Part shown: positions 57,311 to 64,000 of the stretch, piece by piece
Layout: the number at the start of each line of letters is the position of its first letter
Position numbering within the stretch: the first letter of the stretch is position 1
Source of the DNA: Gemmatimonadota bacterium
GTDB taxonomy: Bacteria > Gemmatimonadota > Gemmatimonadetes > Gemmatimonadales > Gemmatimonadaceae
DNA: 64,000 nucleotides
Direction: 5' to 3'
Assembly: GCA_021324775.1 (NCBI GenBank)
Contig: JAJPIM010000045.1
Location: forward strand, 62,001-126,000
Program-made: the position numbers and the translations under genes
The notes under the pieces: model-generated
Databases searched by the model: none
What the model saw: only the letters and a program-made list of their open reading frames with translations
What the model was told of the DNA's origin: nothing

Positions 57311-57316
57311 TATATT
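57311..57316 (+). promoter_or_regulatory. candidate -10 element immediately before the cysteine desulfurase gene
   Basis: TATATT ends six bases before the ATG at 57322 and is preceded by another ATATTC (57299-57304). If it is a true -10 box, transcription would start at or near the A of the ATG, making the mRNA leaderless. There is no good ribosome-binding site in the available space apart from AGG. No -35 is recognisable. Confidence 0.4.
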
Positions 57317-57321
57317 CAGGT

Positions 57322-58485
57322 ATGCCGCCCGCCGTTTATCTCGACCATGCCGCGACGACGCCGGTGCGCGCGGAGGTTGTGGCGGCCATGACGCCGTTCT
57401 TCGGCCCGCGCTTCGGCAACCCGTCGAGTCTGCACCGGTGGGGGCGTGAGGCACGGGCGTCGCTGGACGAAGCGCGAGAGCGGGTCGCGGCCTGTCTCGG
57501 CGCCCGCACCGATGAGATCTGTTTCACGTCATGTGGAACGGAAGGCGACAATTTCGCCATCCTCGGCGCCTGGAGAACGGCGCGCCAGCACGGCCGGCGC
57601 GCCGTCGTCACATCGGGCATCGAGCACAAAGCCATTCTTGGCGCCGTGCATCAGGCGGCGGCCGAAGGCGCCGAGGAGCGCTGGCTCGCGGTGGACGCCA
57701 GCGGAACTGTGGAGCCGGCGTCGTTCCGCGACCTCGTACGCGACGACGTGGCGGTGTGCTCCGTGATGTGGGTCAACAACGAGATCGGCACGGTCCAGGA
57801 TATCCCGGTTCTGGCGGATGAAGCCCACGGGCAGGGCGTGACCTTCCACACGGACGCCGTACAGGCGTTCGGCAAGATCGCCATCGACGCGAGCCGGCAG
57901 CCGTTCGACCTGCTCACCGTGTCGGGGCACAAGATCGGCGCGCCCAAGGGCATCGGCGCCTTGTACATCCGCCGTGGCACGCCACTCGAACCCTTGCTGC
58001 ACGGCGGTTCGCAGGATGCCGGCCGGCGCCCGGGCACCGAAAATGTCGCGTTTGTCGTCGGTTTCGCCTGTGCGGCGGAGATGGCGGTCGCCGAACGCGA
58101 TGCCGAATCTGCACGTCTTCGCCGGCTGCGTGATGCACTCGAGGCTGCGCTTGTCGCGCGGATCCCCGACGTCGTCGTGCACGGCCGACGCGGACAGCGC
58201 GCGCCGCACATCCTCAACGTGTCGGTGCCGGGCACGGACAGCGAGTCGATGCTCATGGCGCTCGATCTGGCCGGCGTCGCCGCGTCATCCGGATCGGCAT
58301 GCCAGAGTGGGAGTGTATCGCCATCGCATGTCCTGGCGGCGATCGGCGTCTCGCCCGATGTCGCGAGCGCCGCAGTTCGCATGAGCCTCGGCGTCCTCAC
58401 GACGGACGAGCACGTGGGACGCGTCGCCGAGCTCTTCCCCGCGCTCGCCGAGAAGGCGCGCCGGCTGACCGGATCGCGCGCGTGA
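57322..58485 (+). CDS. cysteine desulfurase, IscS/YrvO type
   Basis: PLP enzyme that strips sulfur from cysteine. A 387-residue protein with YLDHAATTPVRAEVV, GIEHKAIL, SGHKIGAPKGIGALY (PLP lysine in GHK) and the active-site cysteine in SSGSACQSGS. It is followed by mnmA with a GTGA overlap, the same pairing as Bacillus yrvO-trmU, in which the desulfurase supplies sulfur to tRNA 2-thiouridylation. No iscU or suf genes follow. The start ATG 57322 puts MPPAVYLDHAAT at the N-terminus as in homologues. Confidence 0.94.
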   Translation: MPPAVYLDHAATTPVRAEVVAAMTPFFGPRFGNPSSLHRWGREARASLDEARERVAACLGARTDEICFTSCGTEGDNFAILGAWRTARQHGRRAVVTSGIEHKAILGAVHQAAAEGAEERWLAVDASGTVEPASFRDLVRDDVAVCSVMWVNNEIGTVQDIPVLADEAHGQGVTFHTDAVQAFGKIAIDASRQPFDLLTVSGHKIGAPKGIGALYIRRGTPLEPLLHGGSQDAGRRPGTENVAFVVGFACAAEMAVAERDAESARLRRLRDALEAALVARIPDVVVHGRRGQRAPHILNVSVPGTDSESMLMALDLAGVAASSGSACQSGSVSPSHVLAAIGVSPDVASAAVRMSLGVLTTDEHVGRVAELFPALAEKARRLTGSRA

Positions 58486-59579
58486 CCCGGCCGCGGGTCC
58501 TCGCGGCGATGTCGGGCGGTGTCGATTCGTCCGTCGCCGCCGCCGTGCTAGTCGAACGCGGCTTCGACGTCATCGGTGTGACGATGAAGCTGTTCTGCCA
58601 TGGAGACGACGTTCCGGACCGCCCCTGCTGCTCCCTGGAGTCGATCAATGATGCTCGCCGCGTGTGCGAGCAGCTCGGGATCCCGCACTATGTGTTGAAC
58701 ATGGAGCGAACGTTCGGACGCGATGTCGTCGACGACTTCGTCGCCGAGTACGCTCGGGGGCGCACGCCGATTCCATGCGTCCGGTGCAACACGTTCACGA
58801 AGTTCCGGGATCTCGTCGCCAAGGCGGACGCGCTCGACGCACCGTGGATCGCGACGGGCCACTACGCGCGCGCCGAAGCCGGCGTGATGCGGCGCGGACG
58901 GGACTCGCACAAGGATCAGAGTTATTTCCTGTGGGGAATCGACCGCGCGGTGGTCGCGCGCCTCCTCCTGCCGGTCGGTGATCTCACCAAGGCCGAGACG
59001 CGCGCCCGGGCGCGAGCGCTCGGCCTCGACGTGGTCGCGGACAAGATCGAGAGCCAGGATATCTGCTTCGTCCCTGACGGCGATCACGCGGCGGTCGTTT
59101 CGCGCCGGCTGGGCGCCGGTGCCCCGGCGCTCGCGCCAGGCCCGTTCGTCACGACCGGTGGCGACGTGGTGGGAGAGCACGGCGGATTCGTCCGCTACAC
59201 GGTCGGCCAGCGCCGGGGACTGCCCGGCGGCTCGTCCCGGCCGCTCTACGTCCTCGCGATCCGGCCCGACGACCGCGCCGTCGTGATTGGCCCGCGCGAG
59301 GCCTTGTTCGGGAGATCGGTGGTGGCACGCGAGGTGAACTGGCTCGCCCGAGTCCCGCCGCGCGCCGGCTCACCGGTCGAGGTGCAGGTCCGCCATCGTG
59401 CACCGGCGGTGCCCGCGACCATCGCGCGTCTGGAAATGACCGGCGAGGCCAATGGTGGACGCGGTGGAGAGATCGAGCTTGCGCTGGACACGCCGGTCGC
59501 TGCGATTGCGCCGGGCCAGTCCGTGGTCTTCTACACGCGCGACGAGGTGCTCGGAGGCGGCGTCATCGAGCGGCAGTAG
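58482..59579 (+). CDS. mnmA: tRNA-specific 2-thiouridylase
   Basis: Inserts sulfur at position 2 of the wobble uridine of tRNA-Lys, Glu and Gln. A 365-residue protein with PP-loop AAMSGGVDSSVAAAVL, the catalytic cysteines in TPIPCVRCNTFTKF and ESQDICFVPDGD, and ATGHYAR and KDQSYFLWG. The GTG at 58482 overlaps the cysteine desulfurase stop. The stop directly abuts that of the convergent dnaJ gene, so no terminator fits between them. Confidence 0.95.
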   Translation: MTRPRVLAAMSGGVDSSVAAAVLVERGFDVIGVTMKLFCHGDDVPDRPCCSLESINDARRVCEQLGIPHYVLNMERTFGRDVVDDFVAEYARGRTPIPCVRCNTFTKFRDLVAKADALDAPWIATGHYARAEAGVMRRGRDSHKDQSYFLWGIDRAVVARLLLPVGDLTKAETRARARALGLDVVADKIESQDICFVPDGDHAAVVSRRLGAGAPALAPGPFVTTGGDVVGEHGGFVRYTVGQRRGLPGGSSRPLYVLAIRPDDRAVVIGPREALFGRSVVAREVNWLARVPPRAGSPVEVQVRHRAPAVPATIARLEMTGEANGGRGGEIELALDTPVAAIAPGQSVVFYTRDEVLGGGVIERQ

Positions 59580-60752
59580 TCAGTACTTCATTCCGCCCGC
59601 GTTCGCGAACTCCCGCATCATCTTCTCCTGCTCCTCGGTGAGCGCCGACGGCACGTTGATCGAGACCTCGACGATCATGTCGCCCCGCCGGCCCTCTTTC
59701 TCGATGCCCTGCCCCGGGACCCGGAAGCGTTTGCCGGACGCGGTGCCCGGCGGGATCCGGATGGCGACCTTCTTCCCGGCGATCGTCCGGACGCTGATCC
59801 GGGATCCGAGCGTCGCCTGCGCGATGTTGAGTGGCACCGTCGCCAGTACATCGAGGCCGTCGCGGCGGAAGAAGCGGTCCGGCTGCACCTGAAAGTCGAT
59901 CACGATGTCCCCGGCGGCGCCCCCGTCGGCGCCTTTGCCGCCCTGGCCTCGGAGCCGCACCTTGCTGCCGGTGTCAGCGCCGGCCGGCACGGTGATCAGC
60001 AGCTTCTTGCGGCTCCGCACTTCGCCGACACCGTTGCACGTGGGACACCGCTGTGACGGGACCCGCCCGCGGCCCAGACAGACCGGACACGTGCGCGTGA
60101 CGGCGAATCCGCCCTGGCCGAGCGACACGACGCCGCGGCCGTTGCATTCGGGACACGTCTTGAACGTGGCGCCCGGCGCACCGCCATTCCCATGGCAGGT
60201 CGGACACTGCTCCGTGACCTCGAGCTCGATCGGCACCTTTCCGCCGAGGGCCGCTGTCCGGAATGGGACATCCAGCGTCGTCTCGACCGATTGCCCTCGT
60301 TCAGGGCCGGCCGCGCGGCCCGCCTGCGCGCCGTTTCCAAACATGGAGCTGAACAGATCTCCGAGGCCTCCGAGTCCGCCGACATCAAAATCCTCGAAAC
60401 GGAAATTCCCTCCGGTTTGCCCACCGGCCCCTGGCCCGGGAGAAGGCCCAGGGCGGGCCCCACGCCGCGCGCCAGCCGCGCCGGGGCGTCCAGCGGCGAA
60501 CGGCGAGCCGCCACCGAATCCACTGAAGGCGCCCAGACGCCGCATCTCGTCGTACTGCTTACGCTTTTCAGGATCTCCCAGCACGGTATACGCTTCCGAG
60601 ACTTCCTTGAAGCGCTCGGCGGCCTTGGGATCACTCGCGTTCGCGTCCGGGTGATATCGCTTGGCCAGCTTGCGGTATTGCTTCTTGATCTCGTCTTGCG
60701 CGGCCGTAGCCGACACACCGAGGACCGCGTAGAAGTCCTTCGTTTGCGCCAT
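59580..60752 (-). CDS. dnaJ: chaperone protein DnaJ
   Basis: Hsp40 co-chaperone of DnaK. J-domain (about 1-70) with the HPD motif in KRYHPDANASDPKAAERFKEVSEAY; a Gly/Pro-rich region; a zinc-finger with four CxxCxGxG repeats (CPTCHGNG, CPECNGRG, CPVCLGRG, CPTCNGVG); and the C-terminal substrate domains. 390 residues. It is 40 bases downstream of grpE on the same strand; dnaK is not in the window. Confidence 0.97.
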   Translation of the reverse strand: MAQTKDFYAVLGVSATAAQDEIKKQYRKLAKRYHPDANASDPKAAERFKEVSEAYTVLGDPEKRKQYDEMRRLGAFSGFGGGSPFAAGRPGAAGARRGARPGPSPGPGAGGQTGGNFRFEDFDVGGLGGLGDLFSSMFGNGAQAGRAAGPERGQSVETTLDVPFRTAALGGKVPIELEVTEQCPTCHGNGGAPGATFKTCPECNGRGVVSLGQGGFAVTRTCPVCLGRGRVPSQRCPTCNGVGEVRSRKKLLITVPAGADTGSKVRLRGQGGKGADGGAAGDIVIDFQVQPDRFFRRDGLDVLATVPLNIAQATLGSRISVRTIAGKKVAIRIPPGTASGKRFRVPGQGIEKEGRRGDMIVEVSINVPSALTEEQEKMMREFANAGGMKY

Positions 60753-60792
60753 GGTGGGAAATTAACGCACGCGGTTCGCTAGTTGTCCGCGG

Positions 60793-61422
60793 TCACCCGT
60801 TCCACTGTTTGACGACGACGCGCGCGGGACGGAGGAGCTGCCCGGCAAACACGTAGCCTGGTTGATAGACTCGCGCCACCACGTGATCGTCCTCGGGACT
60901 CAGCGCGGGCTCGGTCGCAATCGCTTCGTGCAGCGCGGGATCGAACGCCTGATCGACCGGGTCGATCACTTCCAGCCCGGCCGTGGCGAGCACTTTCCGG
61001 AGTTTGCGCTCGACCAGCTCCGCGCCGTGTACGACCGTCGCGGCATCGACGGTCGCCGCATCGAGGTGCGCGAACCGCGACAGGTCGTCGAGCGGGTCGA
61101 TGAGATGCCTCACCATCTCCGCCTGGCCGCGCGCAGCCGCCTCCTGGCGCTCGCGCATCGTCCGCTTCCTGTAGTTGTCGTACTCCGCCGCCAGGCGCAG
61201 GTATTTCTCGCGCTGCTCCTGGAGTTCAGGCGACGCCTGGGAATCCGGCCCGGCAGATGCCGCCGCAGGCATCACCGGGGCTTCGAGGCCAGGCGGATCC
61301 GCAGCGTCGGCCATTGCCCCGCGGGCATAGGCATCCTCGGCCCCCGCGGCGCCCAGGGGCGGGCCTGCGGTGGTTGGCAGCGGTTCGGCTCTCTTGTCCG
61401 TGTGCTTGTCTCGGCGATGCAT
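60793..61422 (-). CDS. grpE: nucleotide exchange factor GrpE
   Basis: Releases ADP from DnaK. A 209-residue protein: an Ala/Pro-rich disordered N-terminal region (about 1-65), the long coiled coil (QEQREKYLRLAAEYDNYRKRTMRERQEA) and the C-terminal beta domain (DPALHEAIATEPALSPEDDHVVARVYQPGYVFAGQLLRPARVVV). Both parts match the family. ATG 61422 is a first guess within the low-complexity N-terminus. A strong inverted repeat lies upstream (61492-61521), between cinA and grpE. Confidence 0.95.
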   Translation of the reverse strand: MHRRDKHTDKRAEPLPTTAGPPLGAAGAEDAYARGAMADAADPPGLEAPVMPAAASAGPDSQASPELQEQREKYLRLAAEYDNYRKRTMRERQEAAARGQAEMVRHLIDPLDDLSRFAHLDAATVDAATVVHGAELVERKLRKVLATAGLEVIDPVDQAFDPALHEAIATEPALSPEDDHVVARVYQPGYVFAGQLLRPARVVVKQWNG

Positions 61423-61491
61423 TGAGTATCCGGCTGGACGGGGTGGAAGCGAAATCTCAGTCCCCCGGTGACCGCGTGCAACGGCCATGCC

Positions 61492-61521
61492 CCAGCGACC
61501 TGCCGCAACGGCAGTCGCTGG
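61492..61521. repeat. 30-base hairpin (inverted repeat) between cinA and grpE
   Basis: CCAGCGACCTGCCG pairs with CGGCAGTCGCTGG around a CAA loop, giving a 13-pair stem with one bulged base. It is in the 109-base gap after the cinA stop and before grpE, both read leftward. There is no T-run after the stem on that strand, so it may be a GC-rich terminator without a tail, a processing site or a regulatory element. It does not resemble the CIRCE operator. Confidence 0.75.
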
Positions 61522-61531
61522 CTGAAGTTGT

Positions 61532-62815
61532 CTATGCTGGGGTGGTGGTGACCGCCTGCCGGACCATGTCCAGCCCGATCTGGGCGGCCCGCTGCCGGAT
61601 TTCTCCCCGGTCGCCGACCAGCATGGTGCGACGGGTCTGAACCGCCACGGGAGCGGCGGCCCCCGGACCAGCCACCGCGATCCATACGGTCCCGACCGGC
61701 TTCTCTGGCGTGCCTCCACCCGGGCCAGCAACGCCGGTCACGCCGATGCCGACGTCGGCTCCGATCCGCGCGCGGGCCCCGAGCGCCAGCGCGCGGGCCA
61801 CGGGCTCACTGACAGATCCCTCGGCCCGGATCTCGGCGCTCGGCACATCGAGCAGTGATTCCTTGACACTGTTGTCGTACGCGATGACACCGCCGAGAAA
61901 CACATCGCTCGAACCCGGGACAGCGGTGAGGCGCGCGCCGAGGACGCCGCCGGTGCAGCTCTCCCCTACAGCGATGGTCAAGTGACGTTCGCGGCACGCC
62001 GCGAGGACCAACGCCGCGAGATCGTCGGATCCCTCCCCGTAGACGAAGCGGCCGATGCGCGCGCGCAGTAGCGCCACCGCGCCGCCAAGCCGCTCATCCG
62101 CTTCCGCCGCCGGCAGACCTCGGGCGGTGAGACGAAGATCGACACCCTCCGTCCCCGGCAGGTAGGCCAGCGGAAGTCCCCCGGCGCCATCAGCGAGGTC
62201 ACCCAGCAGGCCGGCCAACGCCGACTCTCCAATGCCGACCGTTCGAAGAGTCCGCGACCGCACGACGACATCGCCTCCAGGCGCGCTGGCCACGAGACGG
62301 GTCAGCCGGGGCACGAGATGATCTGCCAGCATGCCACGCATCTCGCGAGGCACGCCGGGAAGCATGGCGACCCAGCGTCCGGTGTCATCCTCGAGCCAGA
62401 TGCCGGGGGCGCTGCCGTGCCGGTTCTCGAGGATCGTCGCTCCTTCCGGGACATAGGCCTGCTGGCGATTCGCCGCCGGCATCGGGCCCCACTGGGGTCG
62501 CGCCGCCCACATCGCTTCGAGACCGGCGTAGATGACGGGGTCGAAGCGCATCGGCCGGCCGAACAGCGCGGCGATGGCTGGCTTGGTCAGGTCGTCGCTG
62601 GTAGGACCAAGGCCGCCGGTCGTGATGACGGCGCCCGTACGGCGGATGGCGTCGCCCACGGCAGCCGCGATGTCGTCCGCGCGGTCCCCGACAGACGTGC
62701 GGCGTGCGATCTCGACTCCGACGGCACCAAGCTCACGTGCCAGGTGGGCACCGTTGGTGTCGATCGTAAAGCCGAGGAGGAGTTCATCCCCTATTGTGAT
62801 CAGCTCGATGCGCAA
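61532..62815 (-). CDS. cinA: CinA family protein (nicotinamide-nucleotide amidase type)
   Basis: A 427-residue protein with the N-terminal COG1058 domain (ITIGDELLLGFTIDTNGAHLARELGAVG, ITTGGLGPTSDDLT, PGVPREMRGML) and the C-terminal amidase domain (TIAVGESCTGGVLGARLT with catalytic Ser, GVIAYDNSVKESLL, GVTGVAGPGGGTPEKPVGTVWIAV). Known activities are ADP-ribose pyrophosphatase and NMN deamidase, part of NAD recycling. The ATG at 62815 lies 32 bases inside the end of pgsA, implying coupling. The pgsA-cinA pairing occurs in many bacteria. Confidence 0.93.
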   Translation of the reverse strand: MRIELITIGDELLLGFTIDTNGAHLARELGAVGVEIARRTSVGDRADDIAAAVGDAIRRTGAVITTGGLGPTSDDLTKPAIAALFGRPMRFDPVIYAGLEAMWAARPQWGPMPAANRQQAYVPEGATILENRHGSAPGIWLEDDTGRWVAMLPGVPREMRGMLADHLVPRLTRLVASAPGGDVVVRSRTLRTVGIGESALAGLLGDLADGAGGLPLAYLPGTEGVDLRLTARGLPAAEADERLGGAVALLRARIGRFVYGEGSDDLAALVLAACRERHLTIAVGESCTGGVLGARLTAVPGSSDVFLGGVIAYDNSVKESLLDVPSAEIRAEGSVSEPVARALALGARARIGADVGIGVTGVAGPGGGTPEKPVGTVWIAVAGPGAAAPVAVQTRRTMLVGDRGEIRQRAAQIGLDMVRQAVTTTPA

Positions 62816-63491
62816 ACAGGCCGCCGTAGCGGAGCAGGTACTGGGCGAGTGAGTAGAGCGTGAGCGTCACCGCACCAGCCATGGTCACGACGCCGACGAT
62901 CCCGATGAACTGCGCAATGGGCCGCCACGCGGGCGCGTCGAGCCATCCGTATTCCGAGGCTGCCCGCACCGCGGCGAACCAGAAGAAAGCGGTTCCGATC
63001 CAGGTCCATTGAAACCCGGTTTTGAGCTTCGCGGATCCGATGGCGGAAATCACGACGCCGCGCCAGGCCGCCGCTTGCCGGAATACCGTCATGAAGACCT
63101 CACGCCCGAGGATCGTCACCAGAATCCAGAGCGGAAGACCGAACGTGCCCACCGGCGTCACGAAGGGGGCCGGCTCGCGCCATGCGGCGGGGAGCACGGC
63201 GAATGCGGCCGATGCCGAGGTGCCATCCAGTCCGCTGCCCTGGAGGATGTAGACGGGGAGCAGCGTGGATACGAGCAGCACCTTGTCCGCCAACGGATCG
63301 AGCAGGCGGCCGAGGTTCGTGACGAGGTTGCGGTCGCGGGCCAGCTTGCCGTCGACGTAGTCCGTGGCCGCGACGCCGACGAAGAGCGCGAACGCGAGGA
63401 GCCGCAGCGGCCACTCCGGCGCGAGCGCCAGCACCGCGATCCCCGGGGCCATCACGATCCGCACCGCGGTGATCGAGTTCGGCAGGTTCAC
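62784..63491 (-). CDS. pgsA: CDP-diacylglycerol-glycerol-3-phosphate 3-phosphatidyltransferase
   Basis: Makes phosphatidylglycerophosphate in the inner membrane. A 235-residue protein that contains the CDP-alcohol phosphatidyltransferase motif DGKLARDRNLVTNLGRLLDPLADK (DGxxAR...GxxxDxxxD) and about five membrane helices. The N-terminus NLPNSITAVRIVMAP matches PgsA. The GTG at 63491 is preferred to GTG 63500. The 3' end overlaps cinA by 32 bases. Longer than E. coli PgsA because of an inserted segment (about residues 85-120). Confidence 0.92.
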   Translation of the reverse strand: MNLPNSITAVRIVMAPGIAVLALAPEWPLRLLAFALFVGVAATDYVDGKLARDRNLVTNLGRLLDPLADKVLLVSTLLPVYILQGSGLDGTSASAAFAVLPAAWREPAPFVTPVGTFGLPLWILVTILGREVFMTVFRQAAAWRGVVISAIGSAKLKTGFQWTWIGTAFFWFAAVRAASEYGWLDAPAWRPIAQFIGIVGVVTMAGAVTLTLYSLAQYLLRYGGLFAHRADHNRG

Positions 63492-63567
63492 AGCGCGCAC
63501 CCGGCCATGCGCGAAATCTAGCGGAGCGTCGAGCGATTGGTGGCCGCCGCGGGGCCGGCCACCAAAG

Positions 63568-64000
63568 CTACGCCAGCGACTTGAGCACCATCTTGCTGAC
63601 GGCCTTGAGGGTGTCGAACACGCCGTCACCGGTGACCGCGACCGCCTCGAAGTACGGCGCGCGCTCGACCCACTCGCCGGTCGGAATCTGATCCACGAGG
63701 TTTTCGCCCGGATGCGATGTGTCGGGCATCACGCGGAACTTGGCGGGGTCTTCGACTTCCCAGCCCGGGTTGAGTGACGCCTGCAAGTCACCGACCGACG
63801 CGGCGTTCGGCAGGTCGCGCTTGTTGTACTGCACGATGAACGGCATGTGACGGAGATCGTATCCGTACTCTGCCATGTTGTCGTACAGGTTCTGCATCGC
63901 CTCCTGATTCGCCTCCATCCGGTCCAGTTGCGAATCCGCGACGAACACGATGCCGTCGACGCCCTTGAGAATCAGCTTGCGGCTCGCGTTGTAATAGACC
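63568..64000 (-). CDS. mglA: MglA-like Ras superfamily GTPase (partial)
   Basis: The C-terminal part of a gene cut by the window edge; about 143 residues remain. VYYNASRKLILKGVDGIVFVADSQLDRMEANQEAM (in pieces) and FIVQYNKRDLPNA (the NKRDLP guanine-specificity motif) match MglA, the small GTPase that sets cell polarity and motility in Myxococcus and relatives. The P-loop lies outside the window, and the usual partner MglB would be beyond it. The stop is about 75 bases before the pgsA start. Confidence 0.9.
   Translation of the reverse strand, partial: VYYNASRKLILKGVDGIVFVADSQLDRMEANQEAMQNLYDNMAEYGYDLRHMPFIVQYNKRDLPNAASVGDLQASLNPGWEVEDPAKFRVMPDTSHPGENLVDQIPTGEWVERAPYFEAVAVTGDGVFDTLKAVSKMVLKSLA

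Noticed and set aside
61422-61532. CIRCE-type heat-shock operator before grpE
   Set aside because: The hairpin sequence does not match TTAGCACTC-N9-GAGTGCTAA; no hrcA gene is nearby.

Overview
The window is a compact, high-GC bacterial chromosome segment with about 57 protein genes, few gaps above 150 bases, and no tRNA, rRNA, IS element, prophage or CRISPR array that I could see. It looks diderm: it encodes LolA-like and Lnt-like lipoprotein proteins, a TolC-type exporter, and SPOR proteins. Other pointers are a short primary-type sigma factor, a bacillithiol-type deacetylase, MglA, and the order prs-L25-pth-ychF-S6-S18-DUF2232-L9-rsfS. Together these suggest Gemmatimonadota or a close relative. 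That assignment is inference from gene content and protein character, not from a marker comparison.

Layout. Positions 269-6604 (+) are translation and housekeeping genes (prs, L25, pth, ychF, S6, S18, a DUF2232 membrane protein, L9, rsfS). Positions 6791-15060 (+) hold two SPOR-type envelope proteins, SMC, a DAHP synthase and a LolA-like protein. Positions 15044-20870 (-) are one tightly packed run read leftward from rpmE: L31, RF1, PrmC, a YlbF protein, thymidylate kinase, an S41 protease and a DUF2520 protein. A Crp/Fnr regulator and an MBL-fold hydrolase follow on + (21048-22769). Positions 22833-38731 (-) form a long leftward block: ComM, LarE, a small ORF, a membrane-anchored unknown, an NtrC-type regulator, an aldehyde dehydrogenase with a Lys-rich tail, LepB, a sigma factor, YajQ, RimO, HemL, a SpoIID/LytB protein, a Gfo/Idh oxidoreductase and Lnt.

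After a rhomboid (+), positions 39659-45273 (-) hold a giant NtrY-like histidine kinase. Its stop overlaps the start of a cytosolic protein with a pseudokinase and an active Ser/Thr kinase in tandem. Positions 45338-53238 (+) carry a creatininase-family protein, a secreted unknown, and a complete tripartite exporter (TolC, adaptor, ATPase, two separate FtsX-type permeases). Positions 53315-59579 hold a bacillithiol-type deacetylase, a membrane protein, an acyltransferase, threonine synthase, and the cysteine desulfurase/MnmA pair for tRNA 2-thiouridine. Positions 59580-64000 (-) hold MglA, PgsA, CinA, GrpE and DnaJ.

Most notable: (1) two genes, including RF1, appear to start at CTG inside CTGA stop/start overlaps; (2) a protein with a decayed BY-kinase/MinD-like P-loop joined to a membrane segment and a SPOR-like end; (3) the coupled giant histidine kinase and pseudokinase-kinase pair; (4) an aldehyde dehydrogenase with a tetrapeptide Lys-rich N-tail.
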